This document shows, piece by piece, positions 27,023 to 36,010 of a stretch of 64,000 bases of DNA. The stretch is from positions 1-64,000 of the forward strand of contig NZ_JACEFT010000006.1 in NCBI RefSeq assembly GCF_013697085.1, read 5' to 3'. This stretch comes from Billgrantia kenyensis. Lineage in GTDB: Bacteria; Pseudomonadota; Gammaproteobacteria; Pseudomonadales; Halomonadaceae. The first letter of the stretch is position 1. The number at the start of each line of letters is the position of its first letter. The notes beneath the pieces are model-generated. The model searched no databases. It was not told the origin of the DNA and was given only the letters and a program-made list of their open reading frames with translations. The position numbers and the translations under genes are program-made.

Positions 27023-28264
27023 TCAGGCGGACAGGATCGCACCCATGCGGAAAACCTCCCGCAGGCTGGTGATACCGGCTTCGGCCTTGGCCAGGCCATC
27101 CTCCAGCATCAATCTGACGCCGCGGTCGTGGAGGCCGCGGCGCAGCTCGGATTCGTCGGCATGCCGGAGAATCCGGGCATGATCCCCCGCATTGAGCTGC
27201 CATATTTCGAACACGCCGATACGCCCGTGATAACCCAGGCCATCGCACTGCGGGCACCCTCTGGCGCTCCAGGCCAGCTGCGGAGGCACCAAGCCGATCG
27301 CTTCCAGCCACTCCCTGTCGCGCCTGTCCGGCGGTGCCTGCTCTCGGCAGTGCGCGCAAAGACGCCGCACCAGGCGCTGGGCGATGACCAGCCCCAGGTT
27401 GGCGCTGATCTCGTTGTCCGTGAGCCCGAGCTGGCGCATTGAAGTGACCACCCCAACGCCGTCACGACTGTGGAGCGTGCCCATCAGCGAGCGCCCGCTG
27501 CTGGTCACGCTCAAGGCAGCCTGAGCCGATTCTCGGTCGCGCACTTCGCCAATAAGCACGTAGTCGGGATCGAGCCTGAGCATGGAGCGGGTGCCACCGG
27601 CAAAATCGAGACCATGCTCGACATCGACCTGGATCTGGTTGACCCCGGGTATGCTGTATTCGACCGGGTTCTCCAGAGTAATCACGTGGCTGTCGGTCAG
27701 TCGCAGTTGGCTGAGCAGTGTATACAGCGTCGTGGTCTTGCCGGCGCCCGTGGGTCCGGCCACCAGCAGCATGCTGCCGGTGGCATCCATCCATCGCCGT
27801 ATGCCCATGGCACCCTCTTCGCCAATACCCAACGCAGCGGTGTCGTCGAAGGCCAAGGGGGGAGTCAGGAAGCGTATGGCGAGCTTTTCCCCAGCAATGC
27901 AGTGCACTGCCGTGATACGCAGGTGGATCTCCTCGTCGCCCTCCTCTCGGGCCCAGCTGAACCCTCCCTCCATGGTTGCCACGGCAGGCACCGGGTTGAG
28001 TCTGGAGAGGACCTTGAACTGGTTGGCCAGGCGCAAGCCCTGCCCAGCGTCGAGTTTCACAGCCTCGACGATCCGGCCGTCGATGCGCAGGCGAATCCGA
28101 TAGGCATCCGGCTCGGGGTCCAGATGCACATCGGTGGCCCGGGCGCGCACGGCATCGTCGAGCAGGGCATGCGCCTCGAGCGGGCTGTCACCGGAGGACC
28201 GGCTGGCCTCGAGCATCGGCAGCAGCGCAGGCAACAAGTGGTGGCGTTCGCTTTCCTCGGACAC
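27023..28264 (-). CDS. Orphan GspE/PilB-type secretion ATPase
   Basis: Type II secretion and type IV pilus ATPases power fibre assembly at the inner membrane. This 413-residue protein contains the Walker A GPTGAGKTTTLYTLLS, the Asp box, Walker B LRLDPDYVLIGEVRD, and a C-terminal zinc motif of two cysteine pairs (LCAHCRE and CPQCDGLGYHGR). It lacks most of the N1 domain and is shorter than the usual 500-570 residues. No pilus or secretion gene is nearby, so its machine is elsewhere or it acts alone. The GTG at 28264 is chosen because AGGGAGG lies upstream; the ATG at 28300 has no ribosome binding site. Confidence 0.85.
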   Translation of the reverse strand: MSEESERHHLLPALLPMLEASRSSGDSPLEAHALLDDAVRARATDVHLDPEPDAYRIRLRIDGRIVEAVKLDAGQGLRLANQFKVLSRLNPVPAVATMEGGFSWAREEGDEEIHLRITAVHCIAGEKLAIRFLTPPLAFDDTAALGIGEEGAMGIRRWMDATGSMLLVAGPTGAGKTTTLYTLLSQLRLTDSHVITLENPVEYSIPGVNQIQVDVEHGLDFAGGTRSMLRLDPDYVLIGEVRDRESAQAALSVTSSGRSLMGTLHSRDGVGVVTSMRQLGLTDNEISANLGLVIAQRLVRRLCAHCREQAPPDRRDREWLEAIGLVPPQLAWSARGCPQCDGLGYHGRIGVFEIWQLNAGDHARILRHADESELRRGLHDRGVRLMLEDGLAKAEAGITSLREVFRMGAILSA

Positions 28265-28363
28265 GGCCGATCCCTCCCTGATCGCTCGGTGACAAGTCAT
28301 GTTCTACGGGGCAGTCTAGCCCAAGCTCACGTGGCTGCAGTCGGAGGAGGTCGGAAAACGGCA

Positions 28364-28392
28364 GCACCCGCCAGGCAAGGCCTGGCGGGTGC
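28364..28392 (-). terminator. Terminator of the GIY-YIG-like gene operon
   Basis: Perfect 12-bp arms (28364-28375 and 28381-28392) enclose a five-base loop 31 bases after the stop of the minus-strand gene. TTTT follows shortly after on the minus strand. Confidence 0.7.
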
Positions 28393-28423
28393 TCGGGGGC
28401 TGGCGAGATAGCGCGCTACGCTG

Positions 28424-28867
28424 TCAGCTGCCGCTCTCGTAGCGATCCGCTACGGTGAAGACGCTCTGCAGCTTGTGCTTCTTGCCGTAGATATGAACGG
28501 TCGTCTCGTCGAACGGGAAATGGTCGCGGTACTTGCTGTCGTTGTTGAAGCGGGGCTTGTGGGCATTGATCATTGCCGCCGTCATGCGCTCACGGTTGGG
28601 GTGGCCGACCAGCGCAGCGGCATACCAGATTTCCTCGCCCGGCTGGATGAAGGCATGCCACTTGTCGTGATCCGGGTGGTGCTCGAGACCGTAGCGGATA
28701 CTGCGATGCTCACCCACGTAGAGCAGCTCCTGGACATCCATTTCATCGGTTTCCGGATCCTTGGCTGCCCGAAAGACACAGAAGAAGCCCGACTCGTCCG
28801 GGGTGTCGTGCAACTGGTCGCGGGTCCAGTAGCCCAACATCTTGGGAGAGAGCAATTGATCGGCCAT
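28424..28867 (-). CDS. GIY-YIG-like domain protein of unknown function
   Basis: The 147-residue product shows the layout of a GIY-YIG fold: SGFFCVFRA for the first strand, LLYVGEHRSIRYGLEHH for the YIG strand and helix with arginine, and MINAHKPRFNN for the C-terminal KP-x-N motif. The first tyrosine is phenylalanine, and the catalytic glutamate normally about eight residues before the KP lysine is threonine, with a glutamate three residues earlier. It may thus be a binding or structural version rather than a nuclease. AAGGAGA precedes the ATG. It follows the helical ferritin-like gene by nine bases in an operon that begins behind an FNR box. Function is unknown. Confidence 0.6.
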   Translation of the reverse strand: MADQLLSPKMLGYWTRDQLHDTPDESGFFCVFRAAKDPETDEMDVQELLYVGEHRSIRYGLEHHPDHDKWHAFIQPGEEIWYAAALVGHPNRERMTAAMINAHKPRFNNDSKYRDHFPFDETTVHIYGKKHKLQSVFTVADRYESGS

Positions 28868-28876
28868 GGGGTCTCC

Positions 28877-29341
28877 TTAATAATCTTCCAGTCGTTGCAT
28901 ATCACGGGCGATCCGCCGCACTTCCGCCTCATGTCCCGATGCGAGCGCCTCGAAGAAGGCCCGCTCGTCATTGCCGCCAGACAGCTCGGCGCGATGCGCA
29001 TAGAGATCCTGAAGCGTCCTGTGCGTGGTCAGCGCTGTGGCTAGGACGTTCTGCACACTTTCACCATTGGCGCTTTCCGGCAAACGTTCAAGTACCGGGG
29101 CATGCGGGAAATCGTTGGGGTCATCGAACCAGGTCTCGAGTACGGTGCTGTGATCGCTGCCATCATCAAGATAGCCCAGCAGGTCGTTCTGCATCTTCCG
29201 CTCTCGCTCGGTCAGATACTCCAGTGCCATCCGCACCCGCTCGTTATCCCCCGCGGCGGCCATACGCGAATATTGGTCGGCCAGACGGGCATGATAATCC
29301 GCCGCCCAGTCGACCAGTTCCTTGACTTGATGAAAGCGCAT
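28877..29341 (-). CDS. Small all-helical protein, ferritin-like, function unknown
   Basis: From the ATG at 29341 (preceded by GGGGGATG) the product has 154 residues, mostly predicted helix and very rich in charged residues. Segments such as YLTERERKMQNDLLGYL and ASGHEAEVRRIARDMQRLE suggest a four-helix bundle of the rubrerythrin or ferritin-like kind, though the paired E-x-x-H metal motifs are not clearly present (one HEAE occurs near residue 140). It is the first gene of a two-gene operon with the GIY-YIG-like gene, and a perfect FNR/Anr site lies 66 bases upstream, so expression is probably induced when oxygen is low. No secretion signal or membrane helix is seen. Confidence 0.65.
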   Translation of the reverse strand: MRFHQVKELVDWAADYHARLADQYSRMAAAGDNERVRMALEYLTERERKMQNDLLGYLDDGSDHSTVLETWFDDPNDFPHAPVLERLPESANGESVQNVLATALTTHRTLQDLYAHRAELSGGNDERAFFEALASGHEAEVRRIARDMQRLEDY

Positions 29342-29406
29342 AGTCACATCCCCCAGCGTCGCGTTGTGTCCTCTACACAGCTTAACCAAAACAACAAAAA
29401 GACAAA

Positions 29407-29420
29407 TTGATGCATATCAA
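29407..29420 (-). promoter_or_regulatory. FNR/Anr box upstream of the ferritin-like gene
   Basis: TTGAT and ATCAA arms are separated by four bases, a perfect match to the FNR/Anr consensus (TTGAT-N4-ATCAA). The centre is 72 bases before the minus-strand start codon. A class II start about 41 bases downstream would fall near 29372, with TAAGCT at 29384-29379 as the -10 box. The site overlaps the stop codon of the upstream RND gene. Confidence 0.7.
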
Positions 29421-32400
29421 CGCTCGTGCTGTACGCTACCAACGCCATCCGCATAGCAGGCATCATCGAACGACACCCGTATCAGCAACGAATAGAGCAC
29501 CGGCACCACGCACAGGGTGATCAGCGCAGCGGCGAGCAGTCCGAAGATGATGGTGATCGCCATGGGAGCCCAAAGCAGCCCGCCACCCAGCCAGAGCGGC
29601 AGCAAGCCGCCACTGGTGGTGAGCGTCGACATCAGCACCGGGCGCAGGCGCCGCCGCCCCGCCTCGAGGATCGCCTCCTGGGGCGAGAGATGCTCGCGCT
29701 CCAGATCGATGCGGTCGATCAGCACGATGGCGTTGTTGATGACGATGCCTGCCAGCGACACCACCCCGAGGAAGGTCATGATACCGAAGTGGGAGCCAGT
29801 GATTGTCAGGCCGAAGATCACCCCGATCAGCGACATTGGGATAGTGGCCAGGATGATCAGCGGACGACGCAGGGAGTTGAACTGCACCACCAGCAGCAGC
29901 AGGATCGCCATGGCGCCGATGGGAAGTTTCTCGGCGATGGAGTCGGTCGCGACACGCGACGACTCCACCTCACCGCCGAACTCGAAGAAATAGCCCTCCG
30001 GCCAGCTTGCCTGCTGCGCTTCGAGCCAGGGGCGCAGCTCGGAGGCCACCCCGGCGGCGGTGACCCCGCGGGCCAGCTCCGCCTCCACCGAGATGGTGCG
30101 GAAGCGGTCCCGGCGCAGGATGCGCGCCGGCCCCCAGTCGAGCTCGACCTCGGCCACCTGGGCCAGGGGCACCCCTACCCCGCCGTCGGCGGGCAGCACG
30201 ATGATACCCTCCAGGTCGTCGGGGGTGCGCGCCTCGCCGCGCTCGTTGCGCAGTTGGATCGGCACCAGGGTGTCGCCGTCGCGGAAGGTGCCGACGGTCA
30301 TCCCCGAGAGCGCCGTCTGCAGGCTCAGCGCCACGTCGCGCTCGGTGACGCTGGCGCGCAGCGCCCGGGCCGGGTCCACGTCGATGCGCAGCCGCTTGAT
30401 CCACTCGCCCCAGTCGTCGCGCACGTTTCGCGTCCCCGGCACCTCGGCCACCCGCTGGCGCACCTCCTCGGCGATGCGGCGCAGGGTCGCCTCGTCGTCG
30501 CCGGAGAGCCGCACCGCAAGCGGCACCGTCACCGGCGGGCCGAAGCTGGTGGCCGCCACGGTGGCCTGCAGGTCGGGGAAGCGCTCCGTGAGCCAGCCGT
30601 CGAGACGCTCGATCACCCCGTCTACCGCCTGCCAGCGGTTGGTCTGCATCAGCAGAAAGGCATACTCAGGGCTCGGCGGCTCCGGGGCGTGGTTGATGAT
30701 ATAGCGCTCGCCGCCGAAGCCAATGAAGCTGCCCCAGCGGTCGACCCCGTCACGCACCCAGTCGCCCTGCTCGTCTCGCTCGGCAACAAGCTCCTCGGCC
30801 AGGAAGGCCTCGACCTCCTCTACCACCGCCTGAGTGCTCTCGATGGGTGCCGAGAAGGGCAGGCGCAGCTCGGCGGTGACGATGGTGCGCTCCGCCTGAG
30901 GAAAGAATATCTTGGGCAGCGGCCCAAAGCCGAGCCAGGCCAAGCCCAGCAGGCCGGCCACCGCGACCAAGGTCAGAGCTCGTTGGCGCAGCAGGTCCAA
31001 CAGCAACCGGCGATATCCAGCGTAGACCCTCTCGGCGATACGCGCCGATAACGGCGGGCGTGTCTTGCCCTTCTGGTCGCTTTCACCGTCGCACGCCACT
31101 CCCCCCTCCTCTCCCTCGGACGAAGCGCCATCATCTTTCGGCTTGACCCGGATAAAGGCCACGCAGAGCAGCGGGATCATGGTCAGCGAGAGCAGCCAGG
31201 AGGAGAGCAGCGTGATGGTGACCACCTGGAACAGCGAGCGGGTGTACTCCCCCACGTCGGAGACCGCCAGGAACTGAGGCAGAAAGGCCGCCGCCGTGGT
31301 GAGCGAGGCGGTAAGCAGCGGAAAGCGCAGCTGCCGGGCGGAGTCCAGAGCCGCCTGGCGCACGCTCTTGCCCTCCCGGGCCGAGACCTGGATCGACTCC
31401 ACCATGACGATGGCGTTGTCCACCAGCATGCCCAGGGCGATGATCAGCGCCCCCAGCGAGACCTGGTCCAGCCCGATGTCGAAAAGCCCCATGAAAGCGA
31501 GGCAGGCAAGTATCGCCGATGGCACCAGGCTCGCCACGATCAGCCCGGTGCGCAGCCCCAGGAAGAGCAGCATCACCAGGCAGACAAGCGCCACCGCCTG
31601 CAGCAGGTTGACCAGGAATTCGTTGATGCGCTCCTCGACCCGGTCGGGCTGGTTGGCCAGCACCTCGAACTCGAGGCCCACGGGCAGCTCGCGCTCGAGG
31701 CGCTCGATGGCGCCCTCTACCTGCTCGCCCAGGTCGAGGATGTTGCCCCCCTCGCGCATGGCAACGGCGATGGCGAGCCCCTGGACGCCATTGGCGTGGT
31801 AGCGGGTCATGGGCGGCTCGGCGTAGCCGTGGCGCACCTCCATCAGCGAGCCCAGAGGCACCAGGCTACCGTCGGGCAGCGGTAGCAGTGCCCGGCGGAT
31901 GTCGTCGATGTGAGTGAAGTTGCCGGTGGGCTCGAGGATCATCCGCTCGTCGCCGCTGCGGATCGCCCCGCCGGGCAGCACGATGTTGCGAGCCGCGAGC
32001 AGCTGGGCAAGCCCCTGGGGAGAGACCCCCAGCTCGGCCAGGCGCGCCTCGCGGTACTCCAGAAAGATGCGCTCCTCGGCAAAGCCGTGGACGTTGACCT
32101 TGGCCACGTCGTCGAGCCTCAAGAGCCGGTCGCGGACGTCGTCGGCGACCTCCTTGAGCTCCGCCTGCTCATACCCTTCGCCGGTCAGCGAGAGCATGAT
32201 GCCGAAGACGTCGCCGAACTCGTCGTTGATGATGGGCGCCTGGGCCTCGTCGGGGAGCTTTCCTCGGGCATCGCCCACCTTGCGGCGCAGCTTGTCCCAG
32301 CCCGCCTGGACATCCTTGACGTCCGGACGCAGCTCGACCCGGATGATGGAGACCCCGGCCCGGGAGGTGCTCTCGACGAAGTCCAGCTCGGGCATCTCCA

Positions 32401-32614
32401 TGATGGCGGTCTCCAGCGGGTCGCTGACCAGCTGCTCGACCCGCTCCGGGGTCGCGCCGGGCAGATAGGTGACCACCTGGGCCACCCGCACCGTCACCGC
32501 CGGGTCCTCGGCCCGGGAAATGGAGAGGTAGCTGATCACCGCCCCCAGCAGCACCACCAGCAGCCCGGCGATGGTCACCCGGTTGTAGCGCAGCGCGGCT
32601 TCGGTGAGGGTCAC
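29417..32614 (-). CDS. RND-family efflux pump inner-membrane transporter
   Basis: The 1065-residue protein has the AcrB-like layout: membrane helix 1, a periplasmic porter domain, helices 2-6, a cytoplasmic linker, helix 7, a second periplasmic domain and helices 8-12. Helix 4 reads LGMLVDNAIVMVES, so one of the two AcrB proton-relay aspartates is asparagine, as in a known RND subfamily. Helix 10 carries NAIVLIDRID. The linker after helix 6 (about residues 498-530) is long and highly charged. The gene overlaps the adaptor gene by four bases and completes an operon with it and the outer-membrane factor. The substrate cannot be predicted; export of drugs, solvents or metabolites by proton antiport is likely. 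Confidence 0.93.
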   Translation of the reverse strand: MTLTEAALRYNRVTIAGLLVVLLGAVISYLSISRAEDPAVTVRVAQVVTYLPGATPERVEQLVSDPLETAIMEMPELDFVESTSRAGVSIIRVELRPDVKDVQAGWDKLRRKVGDARGKLPDEAQAPIINDEFGDVFGIMLSLTGEGYEQAELKEVADDVRDRLLRLDDVAKVNVHGFAEERIFLEYREARLAELGVSPQGLAQLLAARNIVLPGGAIRSGDERMILEPTGNFTHIDDIRRALLPLPDGSLVPLGSLMEVRHGYAEPPMTRYHANGVQGLAIAVAMREGGNILDLGEQVEGAIERLERELPVGLEFEVLANQPDRVEERINEFLVNLLQAVALVCLVMLLFLGLRTGLIVASLVPSAILACLAFMGLFDIGLDQVSLGALIIALGMLVDNAIVMVESIQVSAREGKSVRQAALDSARQLRFPLLTASLTTAAAFLPQFLAVSDVGEYTRSLFQVVTITLLSSWLLSLTMIPLLCVAFIRVKPKDDGASSEGEEGGVACDGESDQKGKTRPPLSARIAERVYAGYRRLLLDLLRQRALTLVAVAGLLGLAWLGFGPLPKIFFPQAERTIVTAELRLPFSAPIESTQAVVEEVEAFLAEELVAERDEQGDWVRDGVDRWGSFIGFGGERYIINHAPEPPSPEYAFLLMQTNRWQAVDGVIERLDGWLTERFPDLQATVAATSFGPPVTVPLAVRLSGDDEATLRRIAEEVRQRVAEVPGTRNVRDDWGEWIKRLRIDVDPARALRASVTERDVALSLQTALSGMTVGTFRDGDTLVPIQLRNERGEARTPDDLEGIIVLPADGGVGVPLAQVAEVELDWGPARILRRDRFRTISVEAELARGVTAAGVASELRPWLEAQQASWPEGYFFEFGGEVESSRVATDSIAEKLPIGAMAILLLLVVQFNSLRRPLIILATIPMSLIGVIFGLTITGSHFGIMTFLGVVSLAGIVINNAIVLIDRIDLEREHLSPQEAILEAGRRRLRPVLMSTLTTSGGLLPLWLGGGLLWAPMAITIIFGLLAAALITLCVVPVLYSLLIRVSFDDACYADGVGSVQHER

Positions 32615-33762
32615 GGCGCGCCCTCCCCATCGGCGCGACGGTCATCGATGAGGCGCACCCGCATGCCGTCGTGGAGCCGGCTCATTCCCGCCACGATCAG
32701 CTGCTGGCCCGGCTCGAGCCCCGCCAGCACCTCCAGGCGCTCGCCGTGGCGCCCGCCCAGGGTCACCGCCTGGCGCACCACCCTCGCCTCGCGGCTTCTG
32801 TTGCCATGGCTGGTATCGCCCTCTGCCGGCTCGGCCACCTTCTCTTCCGCCACGTAAACGAAATGGCCATCGATATCCCGCTGCACCGCCACCATGGGCA
32901 CCCAGATGCCGCTTCCCGGGCCGCCCAGCGGGAGCGTCAGCTCCGCCGCCATGCCGGGGCGCAGCCGATCACGCACCTCCTCTGTCAGACCGAGCAGCCG
33001 AACCCGCAGCGGCCAGGTGGCCTGGCGGGGATCCACCGGCAGGCCGATCTCGGTCACTTCGCCGGCCAGGGTGAGGTCGGCAAGCGGCAGGCGCACGCCA
33101 ACCGGTGCCCCCGCCACCAGCGTGCCCAGCAGGTCCTCGGAGAGCGCGGCGCGCACCTCAAGCTCATCCCCGCAGGCGAGCACCAGCACCGGCTGGCCGG
33201 CACCGACGTTCTCGCCGGCCTCCACCGGTCGATTCGCCACTCGGCAATCGCCGGGGGCCTCCAAGTGGGCAAAGCCCAGCTGGCGCTCGGCCAGGGCCAG
33301 GGCGTCCCGGGCGCCGTCCCGCTGGGCCCGGGATGCCTCCACCTGGGCACGGGCCGCGTCGAGGTCGCGCGCCGGGACGCTGCCCGCCTCATAGAGGCGA
33401 CGGGCGCGCTGCCATTCAGCCTCGGCGTTGGCCGCCGCCGCCTGGCTGCCGGCCAGGGCCGAACGGGCACGGTCGCGCTGCAGGCGCAGGTCGGTGGCCT
33501 CAAGGCGGGCCAGGCGCTGGCCGGCTTCCACCCGCTCCCCCACCGTCACCTCGAAGGCCTCGAGCTGACCCGCCACCCGGAAACTCATCCGTCGGTTGGC
33601 AGCCGCCTCCAGGCGCCCCGGCAGCTCGCGCTCACCGGCCACCCCACTGGCCTCCACGATCAGGGTACGCACCGGGCGCAGCGGCGACTCCTCGACCGGC
33701 TCGTCGGCGCAGCCGACCAGCAGCACCAATACCGCCAGCAGGACGATATGCCGCATGATCAT
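32611..33762 (-). CDS. RND efflux periplasmic adaptor (membrane fusion protein)
   Basis: This 383-residue adaptor joins the inner-membrane RND pump to the outer-membrane factor. It has a lipoprotein signal with lipobox LVGC near residue 18, a barrel-lipoyl N-terminal part (around LPGRLEAAANRRMSFRVAG), an alpha-helical hairpin rich in Ala, Arg and Glu (about residues 90-175), a second lipoyl half, and C-terminal barrel and membrane-proximal regions. The ATG at 33762 has GGAG seven bases upstream and overlaps the stop of the outer-membrane factor gene (ATGA); it in turn overlaps the pump gene by four bases. Translation of the three is therefore coupled. Confidence 0.93.
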   Translation of the reverse strand: MIMRHIVLLAVLVLLVGCADEPVEESPLRPVRTLIVEASGVAGERELPGRLEAAANRRMSFRVAGQLEAFEVTVGERVEAGQRLARLEATDLRLQRDRARSALAGSQAAAANAEAEWQRARRLYEAGSVPARDLDAARAQVEASRAQRDGARDALALAERQLGFAHLEAPGDCRVANRPVEAGENVGAGQPVLVLACGDELEVRAALSEDLLGTLVAGAPVGVRLPLADLTLAGEVTEIGLPVDPRQATWPLRVRLLGLTEEVRDRLRPGMAAELTLPLGGPGSGIWVPMVAVQRDIDGHFVYVAEEKVAEPAEGDTSHGNRSREARVVRQAVTLGGRHGERLEVLAGLEPGQQLIVAGMSRLHDGMRVRLIDDRRADGEGAP

Positions 33763-35978
33763 CGACTCTCTCCACTGTTCGCCGCAACATTCACGCCATC
33801 AAGCAGTCGGTCCCGGGCCTCGGCGACCATGGGACCCGGTGTCACGCCCAGGGCACGCTGCAGGTGCACCAGCGCCTGGAGCGCCTGCCAGCGCGCTTCG
33901 GCGGCGGCCAGCCCCGCCTGACGGGCGCTGGTGCGGGCATCTAGCAGCGCCACCTGGGGCAGCGCGCCCTCGCGCCAGCCCGCTTCGGCCAGGGCCAGGG
34001 CCTCCTCGGCGTGGCCCAGCGCCTCGTCGCGCAAGGCGATACGCCGCCAGGCGGCGGCGAGCTCAACGCTGGCCGCGCGCAGCCGGGCCTCCAGGCCGAG
34101 GCGCGCCTCGGCATCCTCGAGTGCCACCTGCTCCAGACGCCCCGCGGACCGATCACGCTCGATGCTGCGCCGCCCACCGGCATAAAGCGGCAGCCGCGCC
34201 GAAAGGCCGACGCTCCACTCGTCGCGGCCGGTCTCGGGCAGCGCCACCCCGGCCCCCTCGAGGGCCGCGGCACCGGCCTGGACGGTGGGATGGGACGACT
34301 CCCAGGGTGCCCGCTCCCCCGCGCCGCTTCGGGAAAACTCGCTGATATAGCGCGCCTCCAGCCCCACCTCGGGAACCCAGAAAGCGCGCCGGCGGGAGCT
34401 GAGCTCCCGCTCGGCGGCGCGGCGCAGCTCGCCCAGCGCGGCGAGCTCCGCCGAGTCGCGCAGGGCGCGCTCCACCAGCCGCTGCTGCCAGGCGGCGAGA
34501 CTCGCCGGGGTGGCGAGCGCCGCATCGAAGCGAGGGTCGCCACCCAGCCATTCCCGGCGGCCCAGGTCCGGCTCGACCGGCAGGAGCGAGGCATCGGGCT
34601 CGCGGCCGAGGCGCCGATTCAGGGCAATGGCCAGCCGCTCGCGGTCGGCCACCGCCTGCTCCAGACGCTCCCGGGCCTGGGTGAGCTCCGCCTCGAAGCG
34701 CGCCACCTCGCCCCGCCCCACGGCGCCGGCTTGTTCATCACGCACCGCCTGGTCGCGCTGGGCGCGGGCGAGTTCGAGGTCGGCCTCGAGGACCTCGCGG
34801 CTCGCCTCCAGGCGCAGCAGGTCGAGGAACTCCCGCGCCACCTCCAGGGCCAAGTCGAGGCTCTCCACCTCGAGTTCGGCCCGTCGGGCGCGATCGCGGC
34901 TGCCGGCGACGGCGATGGCGGCCAGCGCCGGCTCTGAGAAGAGCAGCTGCTCGAGCACCACGCCGCCCGTGACCCGGTGCTCCGGTTCCTGGCCCAGGGC
35001 GGCACGGGCCCGGGTTTCGTCGATCATCCGCCCAGTGGCTTCCAGATAGAGGCTGGGGCGATAGCGCGACGCCGCCAGATCGCGCTCGTGGGCGTCTACC
35101 TCGACCGCCTGACGGGAAGCGGAAAGGCCCAGATTGTCGGCAAGCGCCAGGGCCACTGCCTGACCGAGCTCCAGCCGCTTGTCATCGGGGGAGCCGGCCT
35201 CGCCCAGCAGGCGGGCCTGACTGAGCAAAGTAAAACTCGGCGACCAATCGAGGCGCGCGGCGGTGTCCAGGTTGAGCCAGGCGCGGTCCAGCGCGGGGCG
35301 GCTCTCCAAGGGTTCTGGCGTGCGCCCGGCGGCCGTGTCGTCCAGCCGCAGCGCCAGGCGGCGCAGCCAGGCTTCGCGATCCAGCGCCCCGGGTGAGGAG
35401 AGCAGCGCACCGCGCTCGACCTGTCGAGCGTCGGTGAGCGCCACCCCGGGCACGCCGGCGGCGGCCAGCTTGTTTAGTAGCCGGCGCTGGGCCGGCGCGT
35501 CGTGTTCGGGCAGGGCCAGCAGCAGGGCAACATCGGCTTCCCCCAACTCGGCAACGGTGGGCAGTCGCGAAGGCTCCACGGTCAGGGGCACCAGGGCGAT
35601 GCCACGGGCATCGGCCTCGGCGGCCAGGGACTCGCTGGCAGGCCCGACCACGCCGGGCGGGCCGATCAGCAGCACCCGGGAGGCGCCCTCGAGGGGCTCG
35701 AGGGCGAAAGGGACGGTGGCGGTGAGGAGCGCGGGCGTTTCCAAGCGCGCCAGGCCCGGCAGGCGGGCCCCGCCGCCGGGCGGCGCCGGCACCAGTGTCG
35801 GCGCGGTGCGCCCGGCGGCGAGGCGCCTCAGTTCCTGCTGCAGGGCGGGCAGGTCGGCCTCACCGCCGGGCAGCAGGCGGGGGTCCAGCCCCAGCTCGGC
35901 CGCCCCGGCGGGAGCCGATGCCAGCAGCAGGACCAGCAAAGGGGGGATGAACAGGCGCGTCCATGCGGTGGCGTTCAT
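33759..35978 (-). CDS. TolC-family outer-membrane efflux factor with extra N-terminal domain
   Basis: The C-terminal part (about residues 260-739) is a TolC-type outer-membrane factor: two long-helix repeats with characteristic GQAVALALADNLGLSASR and a strand segment SVGLSARLPLYAGGRRS. It starts with a Sec signal ending near AGAA. Between signal and TolC domain lie about 230 residues that ordinary members (around 450-480 residues) lack. This part alternates short strands and helices (ASRVLLIGPPGVVGPASESL, DVALLLALPEHDAPAQRRL, PGVALTDARQVERGALLSSP) and resembles the Rossmann-like lobes of ABC substrate-binding proteins of the TrpX type. It is first in the RND operon, behind a promoter with two dyads. 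Confidence 0.85.
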   Translation of the reverse strand: MNATAWTRLFIPPLLVLLLASAPAGAAELGLDPRLLPGGEADLPALQQELRRLAAGRTAPTLVPAPPGGGARLPGLARLETPALLTATVPFALEPLEGASRVLLIGPPGVVGPASESLAAEADARGIALVPLTVEPSRLPTVAELGEADVALLLALPEHDAPAQRRLLNKLAAAGVPGVALTDARQVERGALLSSPGALDREAWLRRLALRLDDTAAGRTPEPLESRPALDRAWLNLDTAARLDWSPSFTLLSQARLLGEAGSPDDKRLELGQAVALALADNLGLSASRQAVEVDAHERDLAASRYRPSLYLEATGRMIDETRARAALGQEPEHRVTGGVVLEQLLFSEPALAAIAVAGSRDRARRAELEVESLDLALEVAREFLDLLRLEASREVLEADLELARAQRDQAVRDEQAGAVGRGEVARFEAELTQARERLEQAVADRERLAIALNRRLGREPDASLLPVEPDLGRREWLGGDPRFDAALATPASLAAWQQRLVERALRDSAELAALGELRRAAERELSSRRRAFWVPEVGLEARYISEFSRSGAGERAPWESSHPTVQAGAAALEGAGVALPETGRDEWSVGLSARLPLYAGGRRSIERDRSAGRLEQVALEDAEARLGLEARLRAASVELAAAWRRIALRDEALGHAEEALALAEAGWREGALPQVALLDARTSARQAGLAAAEARWQALQALVHLQRALGVTPGPMVAEARDRLLDGVNVAANSGESR

Positions 35979-36010
35979 ATCGGGTGCCCGGTGGGTGGCG
36001 GATGGCCCCG

